A stretch of DNA of 64,000 nucleotides from Cyprinodon diabolis (GCA_030533445.1 CM060064.1:40393787-40457786); one strand, 5' to 3'; shown: positions 1 through 12,234, counted from the stretch's first letter. Made by a program: numbers and translations. The notes: generated by a model not told the origin, from the letters alone.

Positions 1-158
1 ATTTTAGTCTGTGACAGTTAGAAATATTAATGTTCCTGTCATAAATGTCATTTTCATTAATAAACATTTTTGTATCAGTCTGCCATTTTTCTTCTAAAGT
101 TTCAAACAGCCATACCACCTCTCCTCTCAACTCTGGGGGTTGAGTAATTTTTTTTTTT

Positions 159-333
159 GCAGGAATTACTATAGTTCCCTGTGGGTTCATGAATTGAGGG
201 TGTTTCTGTTGTGAATGGTTTGCACACTAAGCCAGGTTCACATAGAGTGACCAAATGTCCCTATATGTGTGGGACAGTGCCATATTTTTCACTTTTTTCC
301 CCGCTGTTCATCAATTTAAAATGTCCTGCATTT
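159..333 (+). repeat. Dispersed repeat family A, copy 1
   Basis: This stretch matches, in inverted orientation, the block at 11687-11852. Both share the text around 'actatagttccctgtgg', 'gagtgaccaaatgtccc' and 'tttaaaatgtcctgca', with scattered mismatches and small indels. No coding potential or clear terminal repeats were seen, so the class is unknown. Confidence 0.6.
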
Positions 334-345
334 GACAGAGTCAAA

Positions 346-1194
346 ATAGAAAAAAGGGAGAAATCTAGATATTTATAGGACTTTTTTTTCCAAATGCAAA
401 GAAAGCAGAGCTGCAGTTATTGTCACAGAGCTGCACCAGTAACCTTTCATGACCAAACTGCGCAAGATGCTCTTAAAACAGAACAAGTAAATTATTTTAT
501 TTTAAAATATGATGGAATCTACATTTAAAGAAAACAAAACATGACCACAACAAAGATTGATGAAAAGCTCACAGCTGGGTGAGATCAGTGACAAGCGATT
601 CTCAGAGAGCTTTTAGTGAAATACATCTTAGTTGTCCCATTTTTTTTTCTTATTTTTTACTTTTTAGACCTGATCATTTTGAGATTTTGTGGGTATCTTT
701 TCTCTTCAAGAAAGGAAATCTCCTGTTCTCAGCTTAAATTGATGGTCTGGGGTCAAGCAGCGTGGCAGAGGCAGCAGCCTCTAAGTTAGAGCTCCATAAC
801 CTACACCAGTAGTTCCCAACCTTTTTAAGAGTACATTTGGTAAATGGGGAGACAGGAACTGCACAGAAGAACATCCATTCCTCTGCAATTGCAGTAAGTA
901 ACACAACCAAAAATAAATAAAAATGTAAACTGCCTTTGAAGAATGAGAAGTCTTGGGCAGCTTAAGATCTGAGTACAGCACACATTCGTCTTGTCCAGAT
1001 TTTTCCTCATGCACATTCCCAATGTTATTCCTATGTCCCTTGCTTTTCGACCCACTCATGTACATACTTGTGCCCAGGGGCGCCCTAAAAGAAGAAGAAA
1101 AGATCTGACCAAATGTATATTTTAAATTTAAAAAGAAAATCCAGCTGTGAAATAGATTATCTGTATGTGTTCTCCCTCACCACCAACAAATTTT
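346..1194. other. Non-coding stretch, nothing recognised
   Basis: AT-rich sequence with homopolymer T and A runs. The short open frames near 781-1065 overlap each other and show no domain, splice context or codon bias that would support a gene. Confidence 0.5.
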
Positions 1195-1202
1195 TTACTG
1201 AG

Positions 1203-1276
1203 AAGTACTGGGGTGGAAGCATCATGTTGCTAGGCTGCTTTTCCTGCAGGAGCACCTGGTGCATAATGAGGAAATA
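1203..1276 (+). pseudogene. Tc1-like transposase relic (central fragment)
   Basis: The plus-strand frame reads KYWGGSIMLLGCFS, matching the [12 protein letters not shown] motif that lies between the first and second catalytic Asp of Tc1-like transposases. The frame closes with a stop a few codons later and the flanks are not recognisable. It is an old fragment of an element different from the intact copies elsewhere in the window. Confidence 0.55.
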
Positions 1277-2281
1277 ACATCATGCCGATATGTTTAAGCA
1301 ACATCTCAAGAAATCAGCAGGAAGGTTAATGCTTGGCCATAAATAGTCCAAATGAAAAATAACCCAGATCATACCATTAAACTAATTATAAAGAACATTA
1401 GAATTGAGAAAGTCAATAATTTGGAGCAGGCATCACTAATCATAAAAAAAAACCTCAAAATCATGTCACAGACTCTGCATCACCCTGACACCACCAAAAC
1501 AAAAGATACTGCAAAACATATATTAATGCTCTGAACTTCCATATCAATGCGTATTTTGCACCATGTTTTTCCTCCCCCACTGTTTACATTTGATCACTGC
1601 TGCACTTTATGGAATGGAAATGTTAATTTATTGTCTATACAGCTGTACTAAATGAAATTTTGTTTGATGACATTAAGTTGTCCATGGTAGTAGCAATGTC
1701 AGTAAAATTACAGGACTTACAAAATCCTGGCGGTAAGCTTCCTCATTGTAGGAAACCTGCCTTACCTTTGCAGGCACTACTGATTCACAACCTCTTACCT
1801 TTGCAAGCACATTTAATTGTCTGCTTCATCAGCATTTCAATTAAGAGCCCATTAGCGGCAAACTAACAGCATCATGTTTCATTTGGTCAGTTTGATCTTG
1901 CTGGCTAAGGTTCATTGTTATCCTAAGCTTTAAATAACCTTCTTCCTCACCTTAGAAGGCACTCTTCTCCATCCTTCATTTTACCAACAGTCGCCTATCA
2001 CGCATCTTCATAATTTTTATGTCTCCAAGTCATGCTTCCCTTTATCAAATCATATTACTCTGCTCACATGCAAGAGAGTTATGTTCTCATAGCTCGGCTT
2101 CGCCATCCCCTTTTTTTGTGTGGGGGGGGGGGCTTACCCTCCTTTTTCTGAGCTGTCCATTAGAGCTCATGTCAAATCATAACATTAGTATACTGCCAGG
2201 TTAGAGACCCAAAGACTTATTTATTAACATAAAAATCTTTCTACTAAGCTTTGCTGTTATTTCTATTTGCCCTCTTCACTC
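1277..2281. other. Non-coding stretch, nothing recognised
   Basis: No supported gene. Contains a short G run near 2120-2130 and AT-rich unique-looking DNA. Part of it may be further remains of the Tc1 relic at 1203, but no motif was readable. Confidence 0.45.
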
Positions 2282-2560
2282 TGTCATGATGGGTCTCTGT
2301 GATTAAACCCAAATGCAGAACACCACAGGAGACTGAGTAATAGTTCAACAGTTTATTAGGATTCACACACACAGAGTAAATTTTTTGCACTGATTCTGGT
2401 ACAGGTCCGGGACTGGGTTCACAGAGTTATCTGCAGAGAGGGATTGTTTGGTTAGCCAGGAAGCGATGACGTCTTGACAGAGTTTGATTCTGAGTTGTAC
2501 CTGATGAGGTTCAGACTGATTGGTGGAGAGAGGGAACCAGTTGGGTCCAGAGACTGAGAG
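2282..2560 (-). repeat. Dispersed repeat family B, copy 1
   Basis: Read on the minus strand, this block ends in CCATCATGACA. It carries an AATAAA-type signal followed by 'ctcctgtggtgttctgcat', the same order as the copy at 9525-9762 on the plus strand. Shared text includes 'ctctggaccca' and 'ggttccctctct'. The layout (polyadenylation signal, then an end in CA) would suit the end of an LTR or another retroelement, but the class was not established. Confidence 0.55.
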
Positions 2561-3456
2561 TTCAACAGGGAGCCTCCCCAGCCTGTCTGGCTGAAGAGCG
2601 CCATGTTGTGCCTGGTTCTGTCAGAGATTTCTTCCCAAGCAGATTTTTTTCTCTTCACCGTCGCTTTATTCTCGTTTATCAAAGAGGTTCATACGAACAT
2701 GGGCCTTATTCCAGTTGGCATCCATCTTTATTCTTTCCACCAGTCTGAGGCCTGGGGAGGCCACAAGTTACCTTAGAGATAATTGTATGTACTGAAGTAA
2801 TAAAACAAATGTCTTATTATTTGAAATGTGAAATAAAATCTTAGTGACATTGTTACTGATTAAAAGATAAAAATAATAACATAACAGAAAAACCCTAAAG
2901 ATTAATGATTTCACTAAACCAATTCAATAAACAACCACCTGTTCAGAGAGGAAAACAAACAGTTAAGGTTAAAAGTGACACTCATGTTGTCATAGCTATG
3001 AATGTGTCTTTGGTCATGCTTCCTATAGATATCCATAATTTGCATCTGATGGAGAAGTTTTCCTGTGTTTTACATACAGAGGAAGACAAATAGTAAAATG
3101 TGACACAGCTGACATAAACCCTCCATATCAACTCTTTCCTCCAAGATACAAATGTTTAAAACTACACACACATATTTGCATTTAGCTAAATTACAAGCAG
3201 AGAATCATCAAGATTAAGACATTAAATTATTCTTCCTGGAAACAAAACAAAAAAACTTGGTATATTTTTGAATGTAAAAAACAAAATCTCATTAAAATGT
3301 ACAACTTTGTGATGCCTAAGATGTCTTAAACAAATCCTGACCTAATAAAAATATTGAAATATAAAAACTTTCTGTATTCCCAGTAATTTTACGGACATTA
3401 CTGCTGCCATGGGCGACATATCTCTAGTTCCATTTACAGGTCAGATATATTACATA
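2561..3456. other. Non-coding stretch, nothing recognised
   Basis: AT-rich DNA with small open frames only. No splice-supported exon or terminal-repeat element was recognised. Confidence 0.45.
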
Positions 3457-3622
3457 CAGTGAGAAAAATAAGTATTTGAACAGCCTCCTATTTGCAAGTT
3501 CTCCCACTTACAAATCATGGAGGGGTCTGTATGTCCACTATGAGGGACATAATGTGAAAAACAAATCCATAAATCATAATATATGATTTTTTCTTTAACT
3601 ATTTATTAGTATTATACAACTG
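3457..3622 (+). mobile_element. Tc1-like terminal repeat relic
   Basis: Starts after a TA dinucleotide with CAGTGAGAAAAATAAGTATTTG and keeps the order of motifs seen in the left end of the intact element at 13159: an 'aagtattt' repeat, then 'gcaagttctcccactta', then 'ctatgagggacataatg'. No transposase follows, so this is a solo end or the left half of a deleted element. Confidence 0.6.
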
Positions 3623-3689
3623 CAAATAAATCTTCTGCAAATTAATTCCTTAGATAGAAAAAATTGAATCAATCTTACTGTAGGATCTG

Positions 3690-3775
3690 ATTGAATTGTC
3701 TCTGTAAAGTGCCTTCGGATGTTATGTGTTGTGAATTGGCGCTGTATAAATATACTGAAGTGAATTGAATGCTAT
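3690..3775 (+). repeat. L2-type LINE 3' tail
   Basis: Contains 'aaagtgccttcggatg', 'ttgtgaattggcgctgtata' and a tail of 'gaattgaatg', matching the 3' end of the LINE at 40260-40371. Such tails remain when only the 3' end of the LINE is inserted. Confidence 0.6.
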
Positions 3776-5939
3776 AACACATATCACCAGGTTATACTAT
3801 AATTAAAAGTATTAATCTATTTTCCTAGAAAATAAGGTTTATAAAATCACCTAATGATAGTAAGCCATTCAGCAAGAGGAAGAATGATTATTGCTGGTGA
3901 AGATGAGTCATCCAGGTCGTAGTCATTCAAAAAAGTGAAAAAAAAAAACAAAGCACTGGACTTTGTTTTTCAAGTTTGAATATGTTTTGCTTCCCATCAG
4001 GAAGCTTTTTCAATTCAAAATGTCTAAATTAGCACTGGGTTCCAAGCTTTATAGAGAATCCCAACAAAGCCTTGTTATGGCTTAAAAAACATGCAAATTG
4101 AACCGGAAGAACAGGTCCACCCTTTAGTAATGAGGAGTCGTTGAGGTCTTTGTTAGCCTGCAATACCTGATACTGGTCTATGCCTCTGAAAAGGGGCATA
4201 GACTTTTTTACTTTTTAAGAATGATAATCACATTAGCTCACATTATTAAAACACCTTCCTTAAGTGGGGAAGACAATCATTTTCAGAAAGACACTTTATT
4301 GTTGAAATTGGAGAGGAACCTTTAAGATCTACCATCTTAAGGTTCTTTCTGCTTACTGTGCTAAAAATGTTCTGCATTTCTTTTCTTTGTAAAATACGAA
4401 CCTTTGAGGCCATCTCTTTTGGTACAAACAACACTGCACTGGGTCCTCTGCTGGTGACCACAGATTCAAAGAACATCTGAATATGACAGATTATCTTATT
4501 CACCTAACATATTTGATATACCCAAGTTGTAGACAGACACGGTTGCTTAGCTGATGGAAAAAACTCCTTAACTCTTCCTTGTACTAAACTGCAGTCTGTG
4601 TCAAAAATTAAGATGAAGTATTTCCAACTTGTTACATTTTTTCAAATGATCTCTAATGTGCAAACTGAAGAGCAAAAAAAAAAAAAAAAACTTTATACAT
4701 TTCTGTGTTTATTCCATCTTTATTTCCACAGGCTCTTTCTTTTCTTCTTTCACACTTTTAAGAGTCACACATCAAACAAGAAAAATACAGCTTTTCTCAT
4801 CATCATAATGCATTGTGATGTCTGCCTTGGTTTATAATATACGCTGCACTAAAGAATTCATTATTATGATAAATATCTAGTTAGTAGCCCCTCATCACAT
4901 GTATTTGCAGAACTATACATCTACTTTCACACATACATGATACACAATGCAAAATAGCATCCCCCTTTCTTTCCTTTTGCCACATTTCAGCTTTCCCATT
5001 ATTTCATTGTTTGGCCACTTATTTCTTAACCTTGTGAAAAATTTGCAAAAGGGAAGATGCTCTGTAATCAATTTAACAGCAATGACAAAAACACTCAAAG
5101 TTATTTGTTATTCATTTTTAGAAAGAAAAAAGAGACTTATAAGCACAATCTACTGCTGATCAGTGAGCTAAAACACAATTCTGATAAAGTCTACACAAAA
5201 CTAAGCATTAAGATAACTTATTAAGGTGCTCAGCTACGATTTGTCCTTTTCTACCTTATTTACATACAGCTCAAATCTTCAAAGATTCCAAACAAGGAAT
5301 GCTAAGTTGAACAAAAATCAAAACAAACGGTATATTCAATTAGAGGCCCTTTAAAATATTTTTTTGCATGTGTGCACTTTTTTAAATATGCAGTTTATTG
5401 TTAAATGACCAAATTTAAAAATGCTTCCTACCCATAAAATAATTTGTCAGCCTGTTAGAGATTGTAGGCAAAGGTTTTCCAGTTGAATATTTTCAGTCTT
5501 CTTTCAGAGAATTTAACCTGTTAGACTCAAATAATGGTAGGTTCAAAATGTGGAAAAAAAAGAAGAAAGAAATTATAGCTGTGCTTCATGCTGATTTCAT
5601 AAAATGAACGTTGAGATTGACAAAAAAATCCCTCTTACTCCAAGTTGCTGATCAAGTTAGTTAAGTTCTAAGGTCTTCTCTAAGACCTGAAAGTTTGCAT
5701 CCCTAATCTGGATCCTTTACATTCTCTGTTGGTTGTTTTCTAGAGGCTGTACATTTTCTATTATATTTATTTATTTATTTATTTTTGTAACATGCAAAAT
5801 AATGTAAACGTTAAATCACTGTATTTTGTGTTAGTTTTAATTGTGTAGAGAAAGGTTTCCTCCAGCATTAATTTGTGCAAGCCTGTTAATTGTTTTACCA
5901 GTGCAAAGTATTTGCATTTCAATATTCTCCAACCATGAA
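3776..5939. other. Non-coding stretch, nothing recognised
   Basis: AT-rich DNA with many poly-A and poly-T runs and a few open frames of 60-85 codons in conflicting frames. No domain, splice-supported exon or bounded mobile element was recognised. Confidence 0.45.
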
Positions 5940-6045
5940 TTTGCACGCTTTGGACTTGTCCAAAATCTTGAAAAAGCCTGACTGAGCATCTGTGGAGGGA
6001 GCTACAGATAAGTGTGATGAAAAAGAGGCCATAAAAGATATTTAA
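5940..6045 (+). pseudogene. Tc1-like transposase relic (C-terminal DDE region)
   Basis: The plus strand reads EHLWRELQISVMKKRP around 5980-6035. That corresponds to the block carrying the third catalytic acidic residue (PIEHLWxEL) of Tc1-like transposases. Upstream and downstream frames are broken. A 115-codon open frame on the opposite strand is a shadow of this relic. Confidence 0.5.
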
Positions 6046-7134
6046 GTTAAAATGAGGATCATAAACTTTTTTAAGGTTATGGTAATAAAATAAAAAATTA
6101 CAATAATCAAAAACATACATGCACACGCTGGCTTTGATAATAATAGAAATTTTAACTGATTATGATTTAAAGAAAAGTATTACAATGTAAATAACAGCTT
6201 CTATTGAGACCCTTTTTTAAAAGGTTTTCAAGATAAATCAAAACCCTTCAGGAATAAATATGATTGAGTTCAACTGTAACTGAACAAAGTAAAGTACTTT
6301 TACATTTGCATATGCAGAACACATCTAAATACAAAACACCTTTGCTAGAGGTCTAGAGTGCTGTATTGTGAGAGGGCTTTATGAAGATCTATTCCTTTCA
6401 TGACTTTGTTTCTATCATGGAATATTTACAGCAGGTTGCTTGATGAAAACTTTGCCATCCGAATTGTTTCTCCATTGAAGAGTGATCCTTGCTGGTATGT
6501 TCTCACTTATTTTCAGTCTTATCTGGGGAAAAGAGAGTAGGAACATTGTTTTTCATTAGAATAAAATGTTGCATTTATTTATTATCCGTCAAAGGGAATG
6601 CTTTAATCGTTCTCTGAAGGACAGGCTTTGACTCTTCAGTCACATCATGCGACAGACCAATCAAAGTTTATCACTTAGTTTGAATTTTCTAGGTTTACTG
6701 TCTCCTAATTTCCTGCCTTTAGCTTCATAGTGTCTATCTTTGTTGCCAAAAGTTATGATAGTCTGATCTAGGGCTGGAATATATGATCAAAACTTATATG
6801 AGAATATATTACTTAATGTCGGTTGACATGGTATCTATATAAACAATATAAAAGCCTTATGATGACAGGTCCGTTAAATTCCTCATCAAGCTCATCAAGA
6901 GAATGCCAAGAGTGTGTGAAGCAGTAATCAAAGCAAAAGGTGGCTACTATGAAGAACCTAGAGCTTTTTTTATCTGCTTTCTTATGCTTTGTTCAAACCA
7001 GATGCAATTTGAACAGCAGAAGCAGACAGTTTACATGCAAAGTCTATGGTTCATGCGATCATCATCCGAAGGTCCTTCAGCACATCCTGAGCAGCAGGAG
7101 AAGTGCCTCTTGATAAATCTAAGCAGATGAAACA
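6046..7134. other. Non-coding stretch, nothing recognised
   Basis: AT-rich sequence without a supported gene or a bounded element. Confidence 0.45.
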
Positions 7135-7290
7135 GCGCCTCATGAGCGTCTGAGCATCTGAGGCACGAGACGCGCTTCAAAAGCAGCAGATGCTGGAGTC
7201 GGAAAAATTGAACTAGTGCTGCTCAATAAGACACATCAACCAATCAGAGAAGCTGATCTGGGAGCCAGCAGGGAGACAATTAAATTCAAT
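7135..7290 (+). repeat. Fragment related to the TTAA-flanked element at 54.6 kb
   Basis: Contains 'aaccaatcagagaagctgat' and 'ctgggagc', preceded by 'gcagatgctgga' and 'gaaaaattgaa'. This is the same order as the 174-bp unit duplicated at 54787-55133. Identity is clearly lower than between those two units. No termini are visible. Confidence 0.55.
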
Positions 7291-7859
7291 GTTATTCTGT
7301 TCTTTGTTAGGACCTTTCCAAATCCAGCTCAGGCTATTTCAAAAATATTTCCTGAAAATCTGAAAAGCGAAAATAGGGATAATAATAATGTGTTTATACT
7401 TCTCCACCACCTGCACATCTTCTATAATGATGGTAGTAATGGGTAATCTGTTCCTGTTTCTTGTGAAATCTCCACAGTCTCTCTAGGACCTTTATAGCAG
7501 CAGGTCTATAGTGACTGAAGACTGATGGTTGAGTATTCTTTAGTAACAAAACAAGGCTGAGGTTTTCCCGGTCAGGTCAAGGTTGAAGATGTACTCTAGA
7601 GCAGCTCTGTGCAGGCCAGGGGACACTATCTCTAACTGGAGGGATTTTCCATTTCTGTTTATTCATCTACCTTTCTCCTATCTTCTATAGATAGATGAGT
7701 GGGAGGGTGAAGGCAAAAAGGAGAAGCACCATCCTATGATTTGGTTGAAAATAAACATATAGAAGGAAGGGAGTCCATGGCAGGGGTTGAATAAAAATTG
7801 TTAAAGTGTGACAAGGAAGCCTTGAGTTCAAGGCTATGTTAATGCTGCAGATATTTATG
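7291..7859. other. Non-coding stretch, nothing recognised
   Basis: No gene or bounded repeat recognised. Ordinary AT-rich DNA. Confidence 0.4.
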
Positions 7860-8345
7860 CTCAATTCCGATTTTGTATTGAAATCAGTTTATTTTCTGTG
7901 TTTGTTCGCATTTCCAAATGTATGCAACGTATATGATCTCCTGTGTGAACTGCATTCATACAACCTAAGCGTCCTGCATGGACTTAATTAAATCCTGCAT
8001 GTGCAGTACAGGATGCAACAACGTCACAAGTAGCGAGCTTGTGTTTACGGAAGTAAACATGGATGATAGCGCAGGAGAGCATCTAACGATCTTTTATTTC
8101 TTTTCCAATCGGAGCCAGCACATTAACAAACAATTAAAAAGATCAAAATAGAAGACTGTTCTCCACACTATCATCTGCTATGGTTGTTTTTCTCCCTGCT
8201 CTTGTGTTCCAAGATGCAGAATAGTGACCTTTGTTGAGTATTAATGATGTTCAGGTTGGATAAATGCGACCTGGCCATTCAAGCAACCATCACATTTGAA
8301 AAGATCAGATTTGTGTCAAATTCAGAACCACATAGCTCTGGGTCT
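7860..8345 (+). repeat. Dispersed repeat family C, copy 1
   Basis: Matches 27885-28335 in reverse orientation. Both share 'ggagagcatcta', a 'cgtcacaag' block, 'tgtgtttac', and 'ctggccattca' followed by 'catttgaaaagat'. The copies are diverged and no terminal repeats or coding sequence were identified. Confidence 0.55.
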
Positions 8346-8979
8346 CCCGGCGCTGGACTCAGTGCTCTGGGGGGTGTGCCTCTCCAGTTCTCCACACCCA
8401 CTATTAAGCATTTTTTCTATGGATAAACTTTACATGCACAAGTTCACCCTCACAAACAACAACAGGTGCTTAGAGATTCACTTCCAAACAGAAACCCCAC
8501 ATTCATATCTTCAGGTAACACAGAATACATGTCAGACTTAATAATATTACTTTAGCGATAGTTTCAAGGTGTTGCTTTATTGTATATCTCGTACCATGTC
8601 TTTCGGTTCTACTGTTCTTTGTTCATCTCGTTACAGGTGATGAAGCAGACTGAAAATGTTTTGTCATTGTCTCCTTTCTATCTCCTCTTTCTTTCATCTT
8701 TTCTCTTTTTTTCCTTTTTCTTCTTCTGTTTTTCTGTTCTACTTACATTGCAGTGTCCATATAAACTGTAAAACTCCCTGCATAATTATAATAAAGCAAT
8801 TTATATGCATGAAACAAGTGGAGCTATATGGCAATTGCCATACTGCTACACTTGTGAAAGTAAAATCTGTTGGGCTCTTTTTGGCACCAAGACAATTATT
8901 CTTATTGCCACATTGCCAGACAGGATACTGTCTGGCAAAAAAAAAAGAAAAAAAGAACCACATAGCCAAGTGGCCTGGG
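8346..8979. other. Non-coding stretch with pyrimidine-rich tract
   Basis: Contains a T/C-rich run near 8655-8745 that creates overlapping Phe/Ser-rich open frames on one strand. Frames on both strands are low-complexity by-products. No gene recognised. Confidence 0.45.
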
Positions 8980-9085
8980 TCCCATTAAAGAAATCATATC
9001 TGTGTTGTTCAGACTGTCATGAAGAGAGCAGATATAGGTCGCATATGGGCAAAAAAATCTGATATGGGTCACTTCAGGCAGCTGT
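8980..9085 (+). repeat. Dispersed repeat family D, copy 1
   Basis: Shares 'atctgtgttg', 'cagact' and 'gggtcacttcaggc' in the same order with 47625-47725. The end at 'gagcgtag' here corresponds to 'gaacgtagcc' there. It resembles the short end sequences of a miniature DNA transposon, but boundaries are not clear. Confidence 0.5.
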
Positions 9086-9524
9086 TTGAGCGTAGTTAAA
9101 GCTGTACCACCTTCCTCCAACAGAGTGTGCCGTGGGTCTCCTGGAGCTGGAGTCTTCCAGCACACCTGAGACATATCTACTCATCAGGAGACCTGCCCTT
9201 TATAACCAGCTGCCAGACCTTGCTACGACGCCACAGTGTTGACCTTAGTTTGGTTAGCAACCTGAGCCTTGAAACTGAAAGAATCTTAGCTGTCTCTGGA
9301 GAGAGATCAGATTCTAACTCCTTCTGTTTTTGCCTAACAGGAAACCTGTCTCTAGCCTGAAGCTCTGGATGAGCTTAACCTGCTAATCTGCCCTGGAGAG
9401 TTAAACCTGAAGATTCCTATGTGGATTCCCCTGCTGCTCTTAGTTAAGAGCTGGAAACTCTGATCAAGGTCTGCCATTAAAGTCAGAAGCTAGACGCTGC
9501 AGCTACTCTTGAACTCTGCTGAAC

Positions 9525-9762
9525 AAACAGTCTCTGGACCCAACGGTTCCCTCTCTCTCAAAGAGAAGCCCGGATTCAGTCAAGGTATAATTCTGAATTA
9601 TCAAAGACTCATTCTCAGCAGACATCTGTGAACCAGCCCGGACCAGCCCCTGACCCAGTACATTGTCTGATTATTGTGAAACATTCAATAAACCTTGTTT
9701 AACTTTTACCCAGCCTCCGTTGTGTTCTGCATGTAGGCTAAGAACCTTAACCCATCATGACA
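9525..9762 (+). repeat. Dispersed repeat family B, copy 2
   Basis: Inverted relative to copy 1 at 2282-2560. It includes an AATAAA signal at 9687-9692, then 'cctccgttgtgttctgcat', and ends in CCATCATGACA. Sequence further upstream (from about 9090) may belong to the same element, but no counterpart is present here to test that. Confidence 0.55.
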
Positions 9763-10161
9763 TGCAGAGATTGTTACTTAAATGAATATGTACTTTTACA
9801 CTATCCGGTCGGATCTTCTGTGCAGCTTATTCTTTTATTTTTCCTTGCTGTTGTTTAACTTAACTTTGTGCTATGTCTGTGTAACCCTCAATAGTCCTTT
9901 TTCCTGAAATTAGTCCTGGTCTTCATTGCCTTGTATTTCACACTTTTGGTCAAACCTACTGTTGTTTGATCCTACTTAGCAATACAGAAATTCACCAAAG
10001 TTTTTCTCTTTCTTCAACAAAACTCTCTATAACGTGAGACAGCCTAATTGATGAATCACAATATCTTCCTCTGAATCTTCTATTTCTCAGAGGATAATAG
10101 ATACTAATGAGATACATTATCTGCTGGTACACAAGCCTTTATAATCTGAACACTGGAAATA

Positions 10162-11409
10162 CACTATATTGCCAAAAGTATTTGCTCACCCATCCAAATT
10201 ATTGGAATCAGGTGTTCCAATCACTTCCATGGCCACAGGTGTATAAATTCAAGCACCTAGGCATGCAGACTGTTTTTACAAACATTTGTGAAAGAATGGG
10301 TCGCTCTCAGGAGCTCAGTGAATTCCAGCGTGGAACTGTGATAGGATGCCACCTGTGCAACAAATCCAGTCGTGAAATTTCCTCGCTCCTAAATATTCCA
10401 CAGTCAACTGTCAGCTGTATTATAAGAAAATGGAAGTGTTTGGGAACGACAGCAACTCAGCCACGAAGTGGTAGGCCACGTAAACTGACGGAGCGGGGTC
10501 AGCGGATGCTGAAGCGCATAGTGCGAAGAGGTCGCCAACTTTCTGCAGAGTCAATCACTACAGACCTCCAAACTTCATGTGGCCTTCAGATTAGCTCAAG
10601 AACAGTGCGCAGAGAGCTTCATGGAATGGGTTTCCATGGTCGAGCAGCTGCATCCAAGCCATACATAACCAAGTGCAATGCAAAGCGTCGGATGCGGTGG
10701 TGTAAAGCACGCCGCCACTGGACTCTAGAGCAGTGGAGATGCGTTCTCTGGAGTGACGAATCGCGCTTCTCCATCTGGCAATCTGATGGACGGGTCTGGG
10801 TTTGGCGGTTGCCAGGAGAACGGTACTTGTCTGACTGCATTGTGCCAAGTGTAAAGTTTGGTGGAGGGGGGATTATGGTGTGGGGTTGTTTTTCAGGAGC
10901 TGGGCTTGGCCCCTTAGTTCCAGTGAAAGGAACTCTGAATGCTTCAGCATACCAAGACATTTTGGACAATTCCATGCTCCCAACTTTGTGGGAACAGTTT
11001 GGAGCTGGCCCCTTCCTCTTCCAACATGACTGTGCACCAGTGCACAAAGCAAGGTCCATAAAGACATGGATGACAGAGTCTGGTGTGGATGAACTTGACT
11101 GGCCTGCACAGAGTCCTGACCTCAACCCGATAGAACACCTTTGGGATGAATTAGAGCGGAGACTGAGAGCCAGGCCTTCTCGTCCAACATCAGTGTGCGA
11201 CCTCACAAATGCGCTTCTGGAAGAATGGTCAAAAATTCCCATAAACACACTCCTAAACCTTGTGGACAGCCTTCCCAGAAGAGTTGAAGCTGTTCTAGCT
11301 GCAAAGGGTGGACCGACGTCATATTGAACCCTATGGATTAGGAACGGGATGTCACTTAAGCTCATATGTGAGTCAAGGCAGGTGAGCAAATACTTTTGGC
11401 AATATAGTG
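10162..11409 (+). mobile_element. Complete Tc1-like transposon, 1248 bp, copy 1
   Basis: Bounded by perfect 29-bp terminal inverted repeats (10162-10190 and 11381-11409, beginning CACTATATTGCC) and flanked by the TA target duplication at 10160-10161 and 11410-11411. It contains one uninterrupted transposase gene in the same direction. A second copy of exactly the same length lies inverted at 45018-46265. Intact ends plus an intact gene suggest recent insertion and possibly autonomous activity. Confidence 0.95.
10296..11327 (+). CDS. Tc1-like transposase, intact (copy 1)
   Basis: Encodes a 343-residue DD34E transposase for cut-and-paste transposition at TA sites. The open frame runs upstream through the inverted repeat, but the Met at 10296 ([10 protein letters not shown]) gives the usual length of about 340 residues and starts the DNA-binding region. 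Two helix-turn-helix segments follow ([14 protein letters not shown] near residue 30, then a second around residues 80-120, after the [10 protein letters not shown] hook). The catalytic triad is visible: Asp in LWSDESRF, Asp in FQHDCAPVH, and Glu in PIEHLW exactly 34 residues later. The [12 protein letters not shown] block is intact. It differs from copy 2 at one visible residue, Cys instead of Arg just before VLWSDES, caused by T at 10740. Activity is inferred, not shown. Confidence 0.93.
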   Translation: MGRSQELSEFQRGTVIGCHLCNKSSREISSLLNIPQSTVSCIIRKWKCLGTTATQPRSGRPRKLTERGQRMLKRIVRRGRQLSAESITTDLQTSCGLQISSRTVRRELHGMGFHGRAAASKPYITKCNAKRRMRWCKARRHWTLEQWRCVLWSDESRFSIWQSDGRVWVWRLPGERYLSDCIVPSVKFGGGGIMVWGCFSGAGLGPLVPVKGTLNASAYQDILDNSMLPTLWEQFGAGPFLFQHDCAPVHKARSIKTWMTESGVDELDWPAQSPDLNPIEHLWDELERRLRARPSRPTSVCDLTNALLEEWSKIPINTLLNLVDSLPRRVEAVLAAKGGPTSY

Positions 11410-11625
11410 TATGTATCTTGTGCAGGTGGACTATGATTATAAGAAGCAGTGATGGACTTTAGGCCACTAGATAGACTCTGACTTTATCTGTGCCTTTGAC
11501 TTCACCTTTAAATTCAAGTTGAGGTTATTCACTTGTTCCTCACAAGACATGTGAGGTCCAGGTCTTAAGTCTGACTCCTGAATCTCAAGGCTAGAGATAC
11601 ACTTCATTTTAAAAAGTCGTTAGAG

Positions 11626-11626
<1 letters not shown>

Positions 11627-11660
<34 letters not shown>
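11627..11660. repeat. (AT)n microsatellite plus poly-T
   Basis: Perfect alternating AT followed by a T run of about 17 bases, directly before repeat family A copy 2. Confidence 0.8.
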
Positions 11661-11677
<17 letters not shown>

Positions 11678-11686
11678 GAACTTGTT

Positions 11687-11852
11687 AAATGCAGGACATT
11701 TTAAATTGACAAACAGTGGGACAGAAGTGAAAAATATGGCACACATAGGGACATCTGGTCACTCTATGCGAACCTGGCTTCGTGTGAAAACCCAGCCACA
11801 ACATAAACACCCTAAATTCATGAAACCACAGGGAACTATAGTGATTCCTGCA
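11687..11852 (-). repeat. Dispersed repeat family A, copy 2
   Basis: Reverse complement matches 159-333. Lies directly downstream of the truncated lectin-like gene on the minus strand. Confidence 0.6.
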
Positions 11853-11940
11853 TTTTCTGGTCGTTTCAGCAAAAAGGTCAATTGATAGTTTCAGCTGTTT
11901 GAATTCAGTAAAACCTCTTAAACCTCTAAAAAAAACTTAC

Positions 11941-12234
11941 CATCAAAACACACTGAATACATATTGTCCGTACAAGGCGATATATTCAATTGTCCATTTT
12001 CATAAATTGCGCAGTTTTTTGTAGATATCGTGGAGCCCCATTTAAAATAATTTTGTTCTCCCTCCTTGTAGAAATTCTTGTCTGCAAGAGACCAGTGCCA
12101 GCTTCTTCTGCTGCCCATGTGGAGCCCAATCCAAATAGCATCACCGTAGTTCTGTCCAATAGTTTCCAGAACCATATCCATCTCTTTCATATCTGTTGGA
12201 CGCTGATGCCCACAGAGACAAAGAGAAAACAGCC
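11941..12234 (-). pseudogene. Truncated C-type lectin-like domain, exon 2
   Basis: The minus-strand exon is flanked by an acceptor (CTGTAG, 12235-12240) and a donor (GTAAG, ending at 11940). It continues in frame from the signal-peptide exon at 12355-12397. The translation contains WIGLHMGSRRSWHWS, then NCAIYENGQLNISPC and YSVCFDGK, the second half of a C-type lectin-like domain: the WIGL core and the last three of four conserved Cys. The first half, with the first conserved Cys and helix, is absent, so the last Cys has no partner. The calcium/sugar motifs (EPN or QPD, and WND) are also missing. Just before the WIGL block the sequence passes from signal peptide to PTDMKEMDMVLETIG, as though the intervening 25-30 residues had been deleted. 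No downstream exon was found. Likely a degraded or non-canonical secreted lectin-like gene. Confidence 0.7.

Noticed and set aside
8580..9062. Overlapping frames around a pyrimidine-rich tract
   Set aside because: Low-complexity Phe/Ser/Leu runs in several frames at once. No splice or domain support.
10619..11389. 256-codon open frame antisense to Tc1 copy 1 (and its equivalent in copy 2)
   Set aside because: Shadow of the transposase gene. No independent motif; it stays open only because of the coding bias of the sense strand.
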